A stretch of 64,000 bases of DNA, from the NCBI GenBank assembly GCA_004519485.1, contig CP038107.1, forward strand, positions 682,001 to 746,000. Direction: 5' to 3'. Made by a program: the position numbers and the translations under genes. The notes under the pieces are model-generated. The model saw only the letters and a list, made by a program, of their open reading frames with translations, was not told the DNA's origin and made no database searches. This document shows, piece by piece, positions 49,319 to 61,875 of the stretch; the stretch's first letter is position 1, and each line of letters starts with the position of its first letter. The stretch comes from Nannochloropsis oceanica (lineage: Eukaryota > Sar > Eustigmatophyceae > Eustigmatales > Monodopsidaceae).

Positions 49319-51020
49319 CTATTCCCGCTCGATCCTCCCCTGCCTGACCGCCTCGTCCATCGCCCCTAAAAACACGTCCAGCCCCACCGTCCGAGGTGCT
49401 GCCATCAGCGAATGGGCCAGCAAAGGCAATTTCCGCAGGCCACGTCCACTCATCCCCTCCGTGCGTTCAACCAACTGGAGTAGTAGCTGCCTTACCCCTG
49501 GAGCCTGCTGCTGCTGCCGCTGCTGGTTGTGCTGTTGGTGCTGTTGGTGCTGTTGGTGCTGAGGAGGAAGGGAAGTGGAATAAGTTGCAGCAGCAAGGGA
49601 GGGAAGCAACTCAACGCGTTCAGGCAGATGCATGCGGGGGATGATGACCCCACAACGCATGAGCTCCACAAGGGCGGAACGAAGGATGGCATACCGCCCC
49701 TCGGGACGGGGCAGGCCCACGTGGAGCTTTAAGTCGCAGCGGTCGAGGAACGCCTGCAGAAGATTGACAGAGAAGAGAGGGAGGGAGGGAGGGAGGGAGG
49801 GAGGGTCGATTCGTGACAGCGCCTTTTAAAGTGGCAGTGAGGGGGTGCTCGAGATACCTAAGTACCTGCCACTCCTTCCTTTCCCCCTCCTTTGTCCTCA
49901 CCTCATCCAACGCCTGAGTCACATTCGATGTCGCCACGGTCAGGACGTTCCTAAATGCCTTCAGTCGGTCCATCTCTGTCAACACAGCATTCACGACACG
50001 GACGGCATCGCTCGGCTCGTTCGTCCCCTTGGACAATGCCTGGCTTCTGCTGCTACATATCGTCTCCACCTCATCAATCGCAAGCACAAATAGCGTGGTC
50101 TTCTCCTCTGCCACCTTCTCCCTCACTGAACCAAACATCCGCCCAACTAACGAACTGCTCTCTCCGAAAAACTTAGAGAGCAAGGCGTGCGCATTGACAC
50201 TCAAGAGCTCCACAGCCGCAAAGCTTTCTCCATGCCTAATGGCCAATTTCTGTGCAAGGCCTCGAGACAAGGAGGTCTTGCCCGTCCCCGGCGCACCGTA
50301 CAAGAGCATGAGTCGATTCCCACTCACCAAGGTAGGGTCCACACCGGCGTTTGAAAAAAGCATGGAGCTTTCAGCTAGGCTGAGCAAGGCCTGTTTCGTG
50401 GAGGGGGCGACATGAATGCTCTCCCACACATTGACAAGCTCAGGGCAAGGACACACGTAGGAGGTAAACGCCACAGGGCACCAGGACGTGGAGGACGAGG
50501 CGGCTGCCGCTGCTCCTCCTCCATCTCCCTCTCCTCCTCCTCCTCCTCCTCCTCCGTCGGCCTCCAAGGCGAAATCTGTTCCACCCACATGTTGGCCTCC
50601 AAAGACAGCGTATACATAGACGTGAGACAATGCTCGCCAGCTAGACACAGCAGTCTCTTGCCCCGTGTTCCCAAGCTCCGTGATGACAATGCATTGGACG
50701 TGCTCCCCCAGGTAAGGATCGAGGGACGCAAAGTCCCCGAGCGGACCGAGGCGATAGACTCTCACGTGAGATTGCAGGAAGGAAAGGACCCGTTTTTTGA
50801 TATCTGAGGGGAGGACAGCGCTGGTGATAGCCTGACGGGCTTCGATGTGGACGTCGATCTTTTTCATGTTCTTGGAGGGGTTGGTTGAGGAGGAGGAGGA
50901 GGAAGAGGAGGAGGGAGGAACGGGGGCACAGGCAGAGGAAGCGAAGGGAGGAGTTGAAGGAGTTGGAGGAAGAGGAGGAGTTGGGTTAAGGCTGAGGGCG
51001 CCCAACTCCATGCTCGTCAT
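49319..51020 (-). CDS. PCH2: PCH2/TRIP13 AAA+ ATPase (2 exons)
   Basis: Hexameric AAA+ remodeller of HORMA-domain proteins, used in the meiotic and spindle checkpoints. Exons 51020..49902 and 49753..49319 join in phase 0 (SNVTQALDE to AFLDRCDLKLHVGLP) and give 517 residues. Walker A is GAPGTGKTS at about residue 242, Walker B FVLAIDEVETI, and a sensor region TVATSN. The C-terminal lid carries GMSGRGLRKLPLLAHSLM, the family's characteristic block. A His/Gln-rich loop (QHQQHQQHQQ) is inserted in the lid. The N-terminal domain has a Gly/Ala insert. The intron has a (CCCT)n pyrimidine tract before the acceptor and a G-rich stretch after the donor. Confidence 0.95.
49779..49806 (+). repeat. (GGGA)n tract in the PCH2 intron
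   Basis: About six GGGA units on the + strand; on the sense (minus) strand it is the pyrimidine tract of the PCH2 intron. Confidence 0.9.
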
Positions 51021-51801
51021 GCTTCCTGTGGGTGAGGAGAGAGGAGGAGGAAGAGGGGCGCGTAAAAGTGTGAGTGATGAAGACGGAGTAAGTTGTGCCG
51101 ACTTATGTGTGTGCGTGTGTATCTGTGCATCTGAGGGGTTGTTACCAGCAAACTCTCTTACATGGATATGCCTTTCTGTTTAATAATGACACAATCGTCT
51201 TTTTGTTTACAATGGAGAGGGTGGAAGGGAAAGAGGAGGGAAGAGAGGCAAACACCGTCGCTTACGTGCCCAGAATGCCGCTTCCCGAGGACATACTTGT
51301 CGTCACTGGTCTTTTCCTCCTTCACTCTAAACACCAAGAGTTCGTACATCGCGGCTCCCCCTCTTGTCTTATACATATAGGAATGCAGCAGAGACAGCAG
51401 CAGCTTGGCTGGCTCGCTCGTAGCATTGTTAGCTACACGACAATCATTTATCTACTAACAGCGATATGCCGCTCAAGACCAGGGACAAGACCAGCGGCAG
51501 CAGCGAGAGTGATTGGAAAGGCGGATATAATAAACGAAGGCCATAAGTGTCCAAAATGACGATAAAAGCATCAGCCGATGACTTTGAGGGTCACGTACCA
51601 GCACAAACAAGTAGTGGGTTGGGCCTTGCGCGCAGGAGGATCGAAAAGTAAGCATGTCTTTCTTTCCGGGTGGCTACAGATAGTATAAATCTTCATACGC
51701 AGGCTATTTATTTTATCTTCATTTGAGTCGGGCTGTACAAATGCACATTCATATGTCTGGCGACCACCTCCTCCCACTCCCTCCTTCTCTTTTTCCTCCT
51801 T
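51021..51801. other. PCH2 promoter and C2CD3 3' region
   Basis: About 780 bp between two minus-strand genes. A + strand frame at 51095..51559 has no family features. No element was recognised. Confidence 0.35.
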
Positions 51802-53638
51802 TTATCCTCTTGAGGAATAATAAGACGAGGCAAAAGCCCGAGACCCCCCCGACGCCGAGAACGCTGCCGAAGCTGAAGACAACGAAAGGCGTGATTTACC
51901 CATCATGATTCTGGCTATTCGATCCGTCTCCTCGTCTGAATACTGAAGATACCGCCTGTAGCGGGGTATCCTTCCCTCTGCATCCATCTCCCCCTTCTCC
52001 CGTTCCTTCTCAAATCCCATCCTTCTCCTCATCTTTTCGATCATCTTGCCGCTGTTGTCGCTGGTGCTTATAGATCGGCTGTTGTTGTAACTGTGGCTGA
52101 GGTCCGCCAGAGCCATCTTTTGCTTCTGAGGTCTTCGGCAGGGGCTCCCGGTAGTGGCTGCTGCTTCTGTAGAAATACCGATGGCAGAGGAATGATTCGT
52201 CGTTCTGATGTTGTCGCTGTCGGTATTGCTGCCACTGGAGGCGCTGTCATGCTCCGTACGGATACCCATGGCACGGCTTCGAGACAAGGAAAATGCCTTC
52301 TGCTCTCTACCCTCCTTCTTCAATCTTGGCCCTGACCAGCTCTCCTCGTCTTCATGCTCTTTCCTCTTGCTCCCTTTCCCGTCTTTTAACTCCCCCCCCT
52401 CTTCCTCCCCCTCTTCCTCCACCTCATCTCCCTTCTCTGTCTCCTCTTCCTCCTCTTTCTCCTCCTCGTCCGTGGTCATCGCCCTCGTTACCCTCTCACC
52501 CATCGCCATTCGACGAGCAAAAAGAGGAGAAGGAGAAGAAGCAGGAGACCTGAAGGACGAATCAAAAGAAATCACAGGTACAGTAGGAGCACTCACATTG
52601 ACACTCAATATAGCGTCTCCCTCTTTCTCTGTCTGAATCGCCATTTCCTGCATCACCGGCATCCTCATAGTGGCCTTCGCATCCAACTCTCCCTCCCTCC
52701 CTCCCTCCATTCGAACACTCGCCAAGAGGCTCCGATCCATTTCAGTGAGTTGAGCGACCATTGCATGTAAGACGTCCATGTCTCCCTCCCTCCCTCCCTT
52801 GTCCTGATCCTTCGCTACGGCCCCTGTAGATTCAAACCCCCCTCCTCCCGCGTTGCCACCACCCCCATTTCCTTCGTCCCCTCCTTCCTCATCTTCCTCG
52901 TCGTCATCCTCCTCCATCCCTCTACCCCCTCTGCCCCCTCCGCCACCACCAGCGGTGCGCCAAGTGTCTGCTTCCCCAGCGCCCTCCTCCTCGTCCTCCT
53001 CCTTATCCTCCTCCTCATTCTCCTCCTCGTCCTCATTCCGAGTCACCCCCGGGAAAAAAGGCTTCCGGTGCTCAAAATACACCGCCACCCTCCCTCCTGC
53101 CTCTGTCTCCCTCCCCCCCTTCTTCCCTTCCTCCCATGCAAACACCCCGGCCACGCCCGTGGACTTCGACAGCAATTGTTTCAAGGGTACCTGCAAAACA
53201 CCCAGAACCTCCCTTTTCTCCCTCTCTCCCTCCCTCTCTCGACACAACCTCAACACCAGCGGCCCATCAAGTACAGAACTGACAAATAAGTCGTTAATCG
53301 CAATCTCGACCCGATCCAAAAACGACAAGCGTGCAATCGACCCTCCCTCCCCCCCTCCTTCAACCACCGAGACCTCATGACGGAAATACGCACCTCCATC
53401 TTCACTCCCGGTTCCAATGACATACTGTACATAAAGCGAGGACGAGGAATGGAGGGAGGGTGAAATGCTCAGCCAGGAGGAGGGCAGGCTACCAGTGAGT
53501 TCCACGAGCTGCACAACGAGTGTCCCTTTTCGATCATCTGCGGCCGATGCAGAGGGGGAGGAGGCACAAGAAAAAGACGCGCCCAAGTCGGAAAGCGCTA
53601 ACCGCTCACGTGAAGATGCGGCTGCTGCTGCTGCTGCT

Positions 53639-53671
<33 letters not shown>

Positions 53672-56600
53672 GCTGCTGCTCTCGCGGCTGCTTCCCCCTC
53701 CTCCTCCTCCCAACTCGCCTTAGTTTGACTGCCATCGCGAGGGAAGGGAAAACGGCGTTCGGACAATACAGTCGACTGCGGTGGCGGCTGCTCCTGCTGC
53801 TCCCCTCGCTCCTTTGTCTCTTCCTCCCCCGCATTAGGCGACTCCGCCGCCGCCGCCGCCGCCGCCTCTTCCGCCGCCGCTGCTGCTGCTGCTGCTGCTG
53901 CCTCAGTCCGTTGCCTTACCCTCGACACCAAAAATGGCTCGCGGTCATACGCCAATGCCACTTCCAACGTTGGGATCCGAATGGGGCACACACCACCCAT
54001 CCCTCCCTCCATCCCTCCCTCTCTCCCTGGACGCGGCGGATGCACCTGCAACCTGAAGGTTCTCACGGCCGTCTCCGGTGTCATCAAACTCCTCAATGCC
54101 TCCATAGAAATATGCGACGTCCCAAATAACTGTCCCTCTCCCTCCTTCCTTCCCTCCCCCCCCTCCTCCTCGCACGGCAAACCAGTCACCCACACCTGCA
54201 ACGTCAATCCAACCTCCTCTCCCCCTCCTCCCCACAACCGCTCGGCCGGGTCTTCCCCATAACCCGTGTATACCACGTGACGTCCCTTGGCGTTCAATGC
54301 CTCATCCTCAACGTCCCACCACAAACATGCCGTTTTCTGCCCTCCCTCCCTCCCGCCCTCGTTGTCAGTACTGAGGCTGGCGAGCATGGAGATGCCTAAT
54401 GCCCCTGCTGTTGCAGGGGCTGCTGCTGTTGCTGCTGCAGCTCCTCGTGCTCCTTCGCTATCGTATCTCACTCTTATTCCTCCAGTGGAAGAGACGGCGC
54501 TAACACGCACCTTGTCATCCTCCCTACTCCTCACCAACGAGAACGAAGGGGGAGAGGAGGAGGAAGGGGGAAAAGAAAAGGAGGAAGAGGAGGAGCATCG
54601 GAAGGTGTAACGCACATACACGGACAACCGACCAATCATATCCTCTGCCCCCCCTCCTTCCCTCCCTTCTGCAGTCGTCCTCGTCAAGGCTGGATTCAGC
54701 TCTACGGGGCACCTCCCCACCACGCGGACTTCCAGCACATGTTTGACCTGAGGACGAGGGAGGGTTGGGGGGAGGGAGGAAAGGAGGGAGGAGGTATCGA
54801 ATGCCCGGTCACCATGAGGAAGAGAGCGGCGTTGCAGGGTTGCCATGGCTGTAGACGCTGAGGTGAAGAACGGAAGAAGGGGAGGAGGAGGGGAGGAAGG
54901 AGGAGGAGGAGGAGGAGGAGGAGGAGGAGGAGGAGGAGGAGGAGGAGGAGGAGGAGGAGGAGGAAAAGAAAAAGAAAGGGCAGTGGCAGCAAGGCGCTGC
55001 GGACCTTGACCTCGGTCGAATGTACTCCTGAAGGCGGCGGCCAATGAAGATAAGGAGGCGGAGGAAGAGGGGGAGGAAGAAGCGGATATAAAGATAGAGG
55101 CCTCCTGGTGCACCTGCCGTGATTTCTCTTTCTTCCCTTCCTCCTCATTTTCCTCCTGCTGCTGCTGAATGGCGGCACGAGCCAACAGCTCGCCCATGGA
55201 GACATCGTTCTTCTCCTCTTCTTCTCGTCTTACTGACCGACCATCCACCGTCGCACCTAACAAAACACCCCCCTCCCCCCTCCCTCCCTCCCTCAAGGCC
55301 CCCTCTGATACCTCCCTCTCCACCATCCGCTCCAGCATGTCCCTCAATTTTCTCTCGGGTCGAGAGGGAGCGGCAGGAACATCAGTATCAGCAGAATTCA
55401 CAAACAAAATAGAGCGTGAAACGTCTCCTTCGCCACCACTACGCCTTTCTCCCTCCCTTCTTCGCCCCCCCTTCTCCAACGCCCCCCGAAACCTCTCCAC
55501 TTGCTCCTCCGTCCCCAACACCAAGCACACCTCACACCAACCCCTCCCACTTCCATCGTACGGGTTCATCACCCCCTGAGGCCCCTCACAGACAAGGAAG
55601 GGCAAGAGGCGGCCACTAGGCAATCCGCTCCCAGCAGCAGCGGCAGCAGCGGCAGCCATCTCCTTCCCGAGTCCGGCTAGAGGGATCTTGACAAGGCCGA
55701 ACAGACAGCTCTCCTCCCCGCCCTCCTTTCCCTGCCCCTTCTCCTTCCCTTCCATCCAAAACTCCATCACCAGGTGAGAAGATTTCAAACGCTTAATCAA
55801 TGACAGTAACCCCACCTTCCCCACCCCCCCTCCACACTTGCCCCTCCACTCATAATCGAATTCTTGAACACTCCCAGAGGCCGACAGGTTCGTCGTCCGC
55901 AACTCCCGTGCCGTCGCTTCCACCACGTGTACCTCTTCATCCTCCTTCCCCTTCTCCTCTTTTCCTCCCTCCTTCCCTCCCCCTAATGCAGACCAAATAT
56001 CTCCAAATTGAAGTCTTAGCAATTTCTTTTCCTGTCGCAAGCTTCTCAAGCCCGGCCCCCACACTCGACCGACGTGCAGCAGCACGTGGAGTGGTAGAGG
56101 AGGTCCCTCCTCCTCATCACCCTCCTCCTCATCATCCTCCTCCTCTTGCTCCTCCTCTTGCTCCTCCTCCTGATCCTCCTTCTCCTCCCTTACTGCCATA
56201 CCGTCTTCCTCAGCTTGCAGAGGAGGAATGTAAGGAAGAGAGCCCAGAGTGGAATGTGCAGGTTGTCGAGAAGGGGGGGCAACAGACGCTCCACCTCCGT
56301 CAGTCGGCGGGAAGGGGCACACATCAGGGACCCTCGCCTTCCCTTCCCTCTGCTCCCTCCCTCCCTCCTCCCTCACCACCCCATCCTCGTTTTCTACCTC
56401 CGCACTTGCAAACCTCGGTGATGCCGGCCTTCCCCCCTCCAGTCCTCCTCCTCTTCCTCTTACTCCTCTTCCTCCTCCTCCTCCCCCTCCTCCGTCTCCT
56501 TCGTCTGGGGGGGTCAAGGCCAGCTCTACAGCTAAAGTTCCCGCCATAGCCTTCCCTCCTCGTCCCTTGCCTGTTTTCCAGACGCTCGCCATGTGCTCCG

Positions 56601-59427
56601 TCGGTCGAATCTCAAGGGTCGAGGCCAGGTGCAGGGTGGGGGTGAGGAGGAGGGAAGACAGGGAGAACTCGGCTTTGCCCACCAACAAAAAACTTTGGTT
56701 GCCGCCGGTGGCCGTGGAGAAGGTGGTGGTCGGTTGTACCTTTCCTCCAACCCTTTCTCCTTCACCCCCTCCTCCACGACCTCCTCCTTCATGTCTACCA
56801 CCACCACCACCTCCTCCTCCTCCTCCTCCTCCTCCTCCTCCTCCTCCTCCTCCCCCTCTTCCTCCTCCACCTCCTCCTCCACCTCCTCCTCTACCTCCGC
56901 CTTCCCCGAGCAACCGATCCCGCACTCTCTTTCCGAGTCCCGCCACGTTTACCCACACCTCCACCACCACCCTCCCTCCCTCCCTCCCTCCCCCCCTAAG
57001 CCAGGCATTCACCACCCTGTCGTTTACCTCCACCAATCCCACCAACGGATTCGTTTTCAGAGGCGTCGGTTTCTCAGGCATATACGACCCCGGGTGCAGC
57101 TTACTGAACCTTGAATCTCCCCCAGGCCCACGCGCCAAAACGCACTCCACCTGCTCCCTCCCCCCCGCCTTCCCTCCTTTCCGCCCGACCGCAGTCGCGA
57201 TCGAGGGAGGGGGCAGGACGTAGGCAGGGAGGGAGTAGCGGAGGAGCAGCTTTCTGGGCGGTTGCTCGCCGTGAAGAAGGGTGAGGGTAGGGAAAGCAAT
57301 GGTGAGATAACGTGCTCGGGAGAGGAGGAGGAGTCGGCGTTGGTCTGCCGCTGTCAGACATGGGTACAAGGCCTGAATGCCCATAGAAGCAGAAGAAGAA
57401 TCAGCAGCATCAGTAGTGAAAGTGGTAGCAGTTGGAGGAGCAGTAGGGCGCGTCTTGCATTTCCTGGGCCGTTGCAACAGAGAACGGATTAAGTTGTCCT
57501 CCTCATCGCTCACCCCTTCCTCCTCGTTCTCGTCCTCCTCGTCATCTTCCTCGTCCTCGTCTTCAGACATTTCTTCCAATCCTTCCAGAATCGCCCTTAG
57601 AGCCGGGCTTGAGATTCGATTGACATCCACAGGTGGCATCCCTCCCTCCCTCCCTACCTTCCGCCCGCCCGCTTCTCTTCCTCCTCGTCTTCCTCTCCCT
57701 CTTCCTCCTCCTTCTCCTTCTCCTCGCACTCCCCCTCCTTCAAAGACTGGTGAACGACCTAGACTTTCTTCTGCCTCCAGAGCCGCATCTACATTACGAT
57801 TTCGATGACAATTGGAAAAGGTAGAGTACGAAGAAGAGGAGGAACCGAGGGAGGAAGGGCTAGTCAGACCCGTCATTTCCCCCCGCTCGCGCAGTCGTAG
57901 TCGTCGCATTTTCCCCTCTGACTCCCCCCTTAGCTCTGTCTCCCTCCTTGCCAAGAGGATTTCCTCCTTGGCCTCCTCCTCCTCCCTCTGCTCATCCTTA
58001 ACCTCCAAATTACCGGTCAAGAGACCAGCACTAGCATACACTCCTCCTCCTCCCTCCCTCCCTCCCTCCCTCCCTCCCTCTTCGTCGGTGTCGAACTGCT
58101 GTGGCTTTGAGACTGTAAATTGCGAGGCACCGCCACCTCCTCTCGCACTCCATCGCTGGTGTGACTGCTGCTGGAGCGGAAGCATGACTGAAGGGAAGAA
58201 GCTGGGCATGGGAGGTTGCCGTGCAGTGGGCGGGTTGGAGGAAGAGGAGAAGGAGGAAGTAGAGGAGGAGGGGGAAAGCCAACCTGGCAAAGCATCTTGG
58301 GTGTCCGAGTATACACGGGCTTCATCGTGTTCGAAGGCTAGCGTGGTTTGGAGGATATGTTCCTCCTCCTCTCCTTCCTCGCCCCCGCCCTCCGCCGCCT
58401 CCGCCCTGTTGAGTGGTACGCCCTGATATAGACCAGCATACCTTCTCCCTTCTTCCTCCTCTCCTTCTTCCTCTTCCTCCTCTCCTTCTTCCTCTTCCTC
58501 CTCCCCTCTTTTGTCCATGCGAAGCTGCCACCCGTCGCTGAACAAGGCCGCTCTTCGCGCGGGCGTCGTGTGCTGCGACTGCAGCTGCCACTGTGGCTGC
58601 TGCTGCCGCTGCACCGGGAAGGAAGAAGCAGAAGATATCATCGACGCAGACGCTGGTTCCGCAGCGATCATAACAGGAAATGCCATAGCCCCAAGTGCTT
58701 GTACATCGTCTGAATGCATCCCTTTCAATAGATGAGGCACATGCGACACTCTGCGTCGCATGACCGCCAAAACCCGCCGCAAATGACTGTGAGGGCCCAT
58801 TCTGATAAGCATTTGGACGTACACCTCCCCTACATGCGGTCCTTCTCTCGTTTCTCCTCCTCCTGCTGTTGCTGCCATACGTAAATACATGGGTATTCTC
58901 CGCAATTTCATGGCAGCGCGTTGGTGGAGGCCATGTTCGTTTAAGGGTAGGTAAGCGAGGGCGTAGGGTCGGCCAGTGGCGAGGTCTTCGATGTGGAGAG
59001 TGAGGCGGTTTGTGTCGTGAAGGTACTGCCAGACGGCGCCTTCTTCCTCAACGCGGACGGGATATAGGCAAGTATTTTGGCGAGTGTGGGACGGCTTTAG
59101 GCTGCTGCTGCTCTTGTCGGTGCGCTTAGGCTCGAAGCACGTCCCTTTCCCACTTTCCCCCCACCATTTGATCCGCACGCGGACCTGCGGTGGAGGTGGT
59201 GGCTGAGGCGCCAGCGACATGGTCGCACTCACACTGACCTTGTTATTGGCCTCTTGGAAATGTATGAGAGGAACGAAGAGCTGCAATTCCCCGAGGATGG
59301 CAGCCGAGGTCATTGGGGGCAGTGAAGGCCCGAGACGATGGAGGAGGCGGGCCGCATGCCTGGCTTCGGCCGCGGGGAAGTACTGGTCCTCGTTGGAAGA
59401 CCGCGACAACGACAACGGTGGCAACAT
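51802..59427 (-). CDS. C2CD3: C2CD3-like giant multi-C2 protein (centriole/basal body)
   Basis: Continuous frame of about 2540 residues. In animals C2CD3 sits at the distal end of centrioles and is needed for distal appendages and cilium formation. The N-terminal C2 domain shows the family pattern VRIKWWGESGKGTCF, a loop, YPVRVEEEGAVWQYLHDTNR and LTLHIEDLATGRPY. Further C2-like stretches include LLLRYSLPAYVLPPP, HVLLHVGRVWG, HVLEVRVVGRCPVELNPALT and, near residue 1970, TLVVQLVELTGSLPSSW and SLYVQYVIGTG. Long Glu, Gly, Pro and Ala runs separate them. The start used is the first ATG after a strong acceptor-like TTTCCTCAG near 59491; ATG 59526 or an upstream exon is possible. The assignment rests mainly on the first C2 domain. 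Confidence 0.7.
54896..54963 (+). repeat. (GGA)n trinucleotide tract
   Basis: Over 20 GGA units inside the C2CD3-like gene; on the coding strand (TCC/CTC/CCT) it encodes a long poly-Pro run. Confidence 0.9.
56796..56890 (+). repeat. (CTC)n/(CAC)n trinucleotide tract
   Basis: CAC then CTC repeats; on the coding strand this gives a poly-Gly run in the C2CD3-like protein. Confidence 0.9.
58049..58081 (+). repeat. (CCCT)n tetranucleotide tract
   Basis: About seven CCCT units; on the coding strand it encodes GREGGREGG in the C2CD3-like protein. Confidence 0.9.
58460..58501 (+). repeat. 21-bp tandem duplication
   Basis: Two adjacent identical 21-nt units beginning TCTCCTTCTTCC, encoding acidic Glu/Gly repeats in the C2CD3-like protein. 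Confidence 0.8.
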
Positions 59428-59771
59428 TTCCTGGCCTGTCGAGAGTGTTTTTATGCCCTGTGTTTGATTATGCAGGGTGGTGTGAGTGTCAACCTGAGGA
59501 AAGAAGCAACAAGTGGGCCGGTACATTTTTTCCCGCGCGCGAGGCCGCCTGTGCGGCACTGCCCGCCGGCTCCGCCCTCCCGTGCCTATCTCACGGACCA
59601 GCACAAGCGTCTTTTATGCTTTCGTATACGCTTCACAGCGCTTATGTTAAATCATTTCAACCCTCCCTATACAGGTTCCTCGCCGACCCAGGCGCACACC
59701 GGGCTGGACATTTCCCAATCGTCGCGGCGGCAGCATCAAGATCATCATCGTCACCGAACAAATCTCAAGCC
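59428..59771. promoter_or_regulatory. Divergent promoter region of the C2CD3-like and SR-NTF2 genes
   Basis: About 345 bp between the chosen divergent starts. Part of it may be 5' coding or intronic sequence of the C2CD3-like gene, because the minus-strand frame stays open and holds a strong acceptor-like site. No promoter motif was recognised. Confidence 0.3.
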
Positions 59772-61646
59772 ATGTCCAGTGGCGGCGGCGGGAGCAGCGG
59801 CCATAGACAAGTCTCACATCCCCGCCACGCGCGACCGAAGCATCCGGATCGTGTTGGCGGGGGAGGAGGCTCGTTCAAGGAAGACAGCCATAATCCAAAA
59901 AATGACAGAGGCTGGGGTGGAGCCGGCGCGGTGGGCTGGGGCGTGCTTGGTGCATTTGGTTCGTTGGAAAAGGACACGGCCGCGCAGGTGGCAAGAAAAG
60001 GGACGCATGATCCGAATGTAAAGATGGTGAAGAATGAGAAGGGGCTGTGGGTCAAGGTCCGCGTGGAGCCCGGAGGAGGCGGAGGACGAGGGAGGGGGGG
60101 GGGTATTCCTGCTCTCGGCGGTGAGTTCGGGAGCTTACAGGAGGGAAGGCCGTACAACGACAAAGGGGAAGAATACGAAGAGAGAGATGACGACGGCATG
60201 GGGCAGGAAGGAGGACAAAGGAAGCGCTCCGACTCCTTGTCCTCCTCTTCATCCCGCTCTTCATCCCCACGGGATAGGCACCGTTTTCGGTCTCGGTCGC
60301 GCGAGCATAATCGAGATCGGAGTTCGTCTAGGGATAAACACCGAGGGCAACGAAGTCAGAGGGGAATGGGGAGGGAAGAACGATGCGCGCGCTCTCTATC
60401 CCCCTCTGAAGAGGAGAAGAGGCAAGGGAGGAGGCAAAGAGAGAGGGGGCATTCGCGCTCTCGCAGCCGGTCACAGGGGAGAGGAAGAGAGCGAGATCAG
60501 CAGCGTCGCCGCGATAACAGAGAGAGGAAACATCGCAGTCGGAGCGGTAGCAAGAATAGGAAGGGCAGGTGGAGGAGCAGGAGTGGCAGTAGGATTGGCG
60601 CAAGGGAACGTGGAGGCGGGGAGGAGGAGAAGAGGAAAGGGAGGGATGACTCGCCGGGGGAGCGGTGGAAGAGGAAGGAAAACAGCAGCAGAAACAGAGG
60701 AAGGAGCAGCAGCAGGAGTTCTAGTAGGAATAGAAGCAAGGAAGGAAATGGCCGGAAGCGACGCCCACAGTCCACGTCTCCTTCCTGCTCCTCGTCTCCT
60801 TCATCTTCTTTTCCTGCTGCTGTCCCCAAGGCACGAGGAAGACGAGCAGACAATGACAGAAAAGAAAAGAGGCAGGAGGAAGAGGAGGTAAAGAAGCAGC
60901 AGCAGGACGTCGTGCCATCATCAGTAGAGATGTCCTTTACTGCTGCCCAGGTATGAGGCGGAAGAGGGAGGGAGAGAGGGAGAGTTTGAGGGAAGCTTTT
61001 TGGCCCAAAGCTCGGTGACGGCAGCATTTGATGACCATAGATACCCAACCTGATCACATTCCTTCCCTTTCCTTTTTGCCCCCTCCCTCTCCTCGGACAG
61101 CTTGCTGACCGCCTCGTTGAAGTTTACAATGGAAGATCTTCCCGGCGCTTCGACGCCCTGGCCGACTGTTTCACCCCCGACGTGTCCCTGTGCGTGCTCA
61201 AGACAAATGCCGCAGTCATCCACGGCGCCCAGCCCCTCACTGCCTCCATGCCCGCCGAATACGCCAAGCAAACTGCCCATGTGACACGGCGTTTGTTCAT
61301 CACCACGGACCTCCCAGAGGACGACCCCTCGTTTTCACTTGACTTCTACCCTGCTGGGCAAGGGCCAGGCATGAATGCCTTTGGGAAAGGCAATGCTAAA
61401 ATGGACACGATTTTATTGTTCCAAGCCAACCCGGGGGATACGTGTGGAAATAAAATAAGTCAGGTGTGGATTGCCCCCGATAGGGAGGGGGTGGCCTCGA
61501 GGGGGAGGGAGGGAGGGAGGGTGACGGAGGAGGACGTGGTCAAGAGTAAGGTGTTCAGGCAGGTGCTGGAAGTGGTGCAGGGGAAGGTGAAGGGAGAGTT
61601 GAGGTTTTATATGCACGACTACGTGTTCATGGACACGATCGGATAG
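59772..61646 (+). CDS. SR-rich protein with C-terminal NTF2-like domain (2 exons)
   Basis: Exons 59772..60950 and 61101..61646 join in phase 0 (SFTAAQ to LADRLVEVYNG), giving 574 residues. The N-terminus has a Gly-rich leader, WGVLGAFGSLEKDTA and MVKNEKGLWVKVRVE. It is followed by about 200 residues of Arg/Ser dipeptides and basic repeats, as in splicing-related SR proteins. The second exon encodes an NTF2/SnoaL-like fold: LADRLVEVYNGRSSRRFDAL, CFTPDVSLCVLKTNAAV, a middle sheet (FSLDFYPAGQGPGMNAFGKG) and ELRFYMHDYVFMDTIG. A (GGGA)n tract adds GREGGR. The start is the ATG giving MSSGGGGSSGHRQ. The join is well supported. A role in RNA processing or export is inferred from composition. Confidence 0.75.
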
Positions 61647-61875
61647 GTGCTAAGGATAGAGGGAATCCATCAACAAGTGGGTGCGAAAATAAGACTTCGA
61701 GCTGCTATCAGCCAGAGAAAGAATGAATATATACAGTTTTTATTTTTTTATGTTTTTTCCAAATTTTGCTTTTCAAAACGCTTGTTTCCTTGTTTTCGTT
61801 GCTGCCCCTTCAAACCGCTTCCCTCGTCCTCTTGTCCTTCCGTTCTTTCGTTCTTTTCTACTCTTTTCTCCCCGC

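Noticed and set aside
49779-49806. Regular short repeats that might suggest an array
   Set aside because: Continuous GGGA units with no spacers, inside an intron; a microsatellite, not CRISPR.
51095-51559. 154-codon + strand frame between PCH2 and the C2CD3-like gene
   Set aside because: No recognisable domain; lies in the PCH2 upstream region.
58511-58735. Cys-rich + strand frame with CDCSCHCGCCCRC-like sequence
   Set aside because: Antisense of Gln/Ser codons in the C2CD3-like gene; the Cys richness is a by-product of GCA/CAG repeats.
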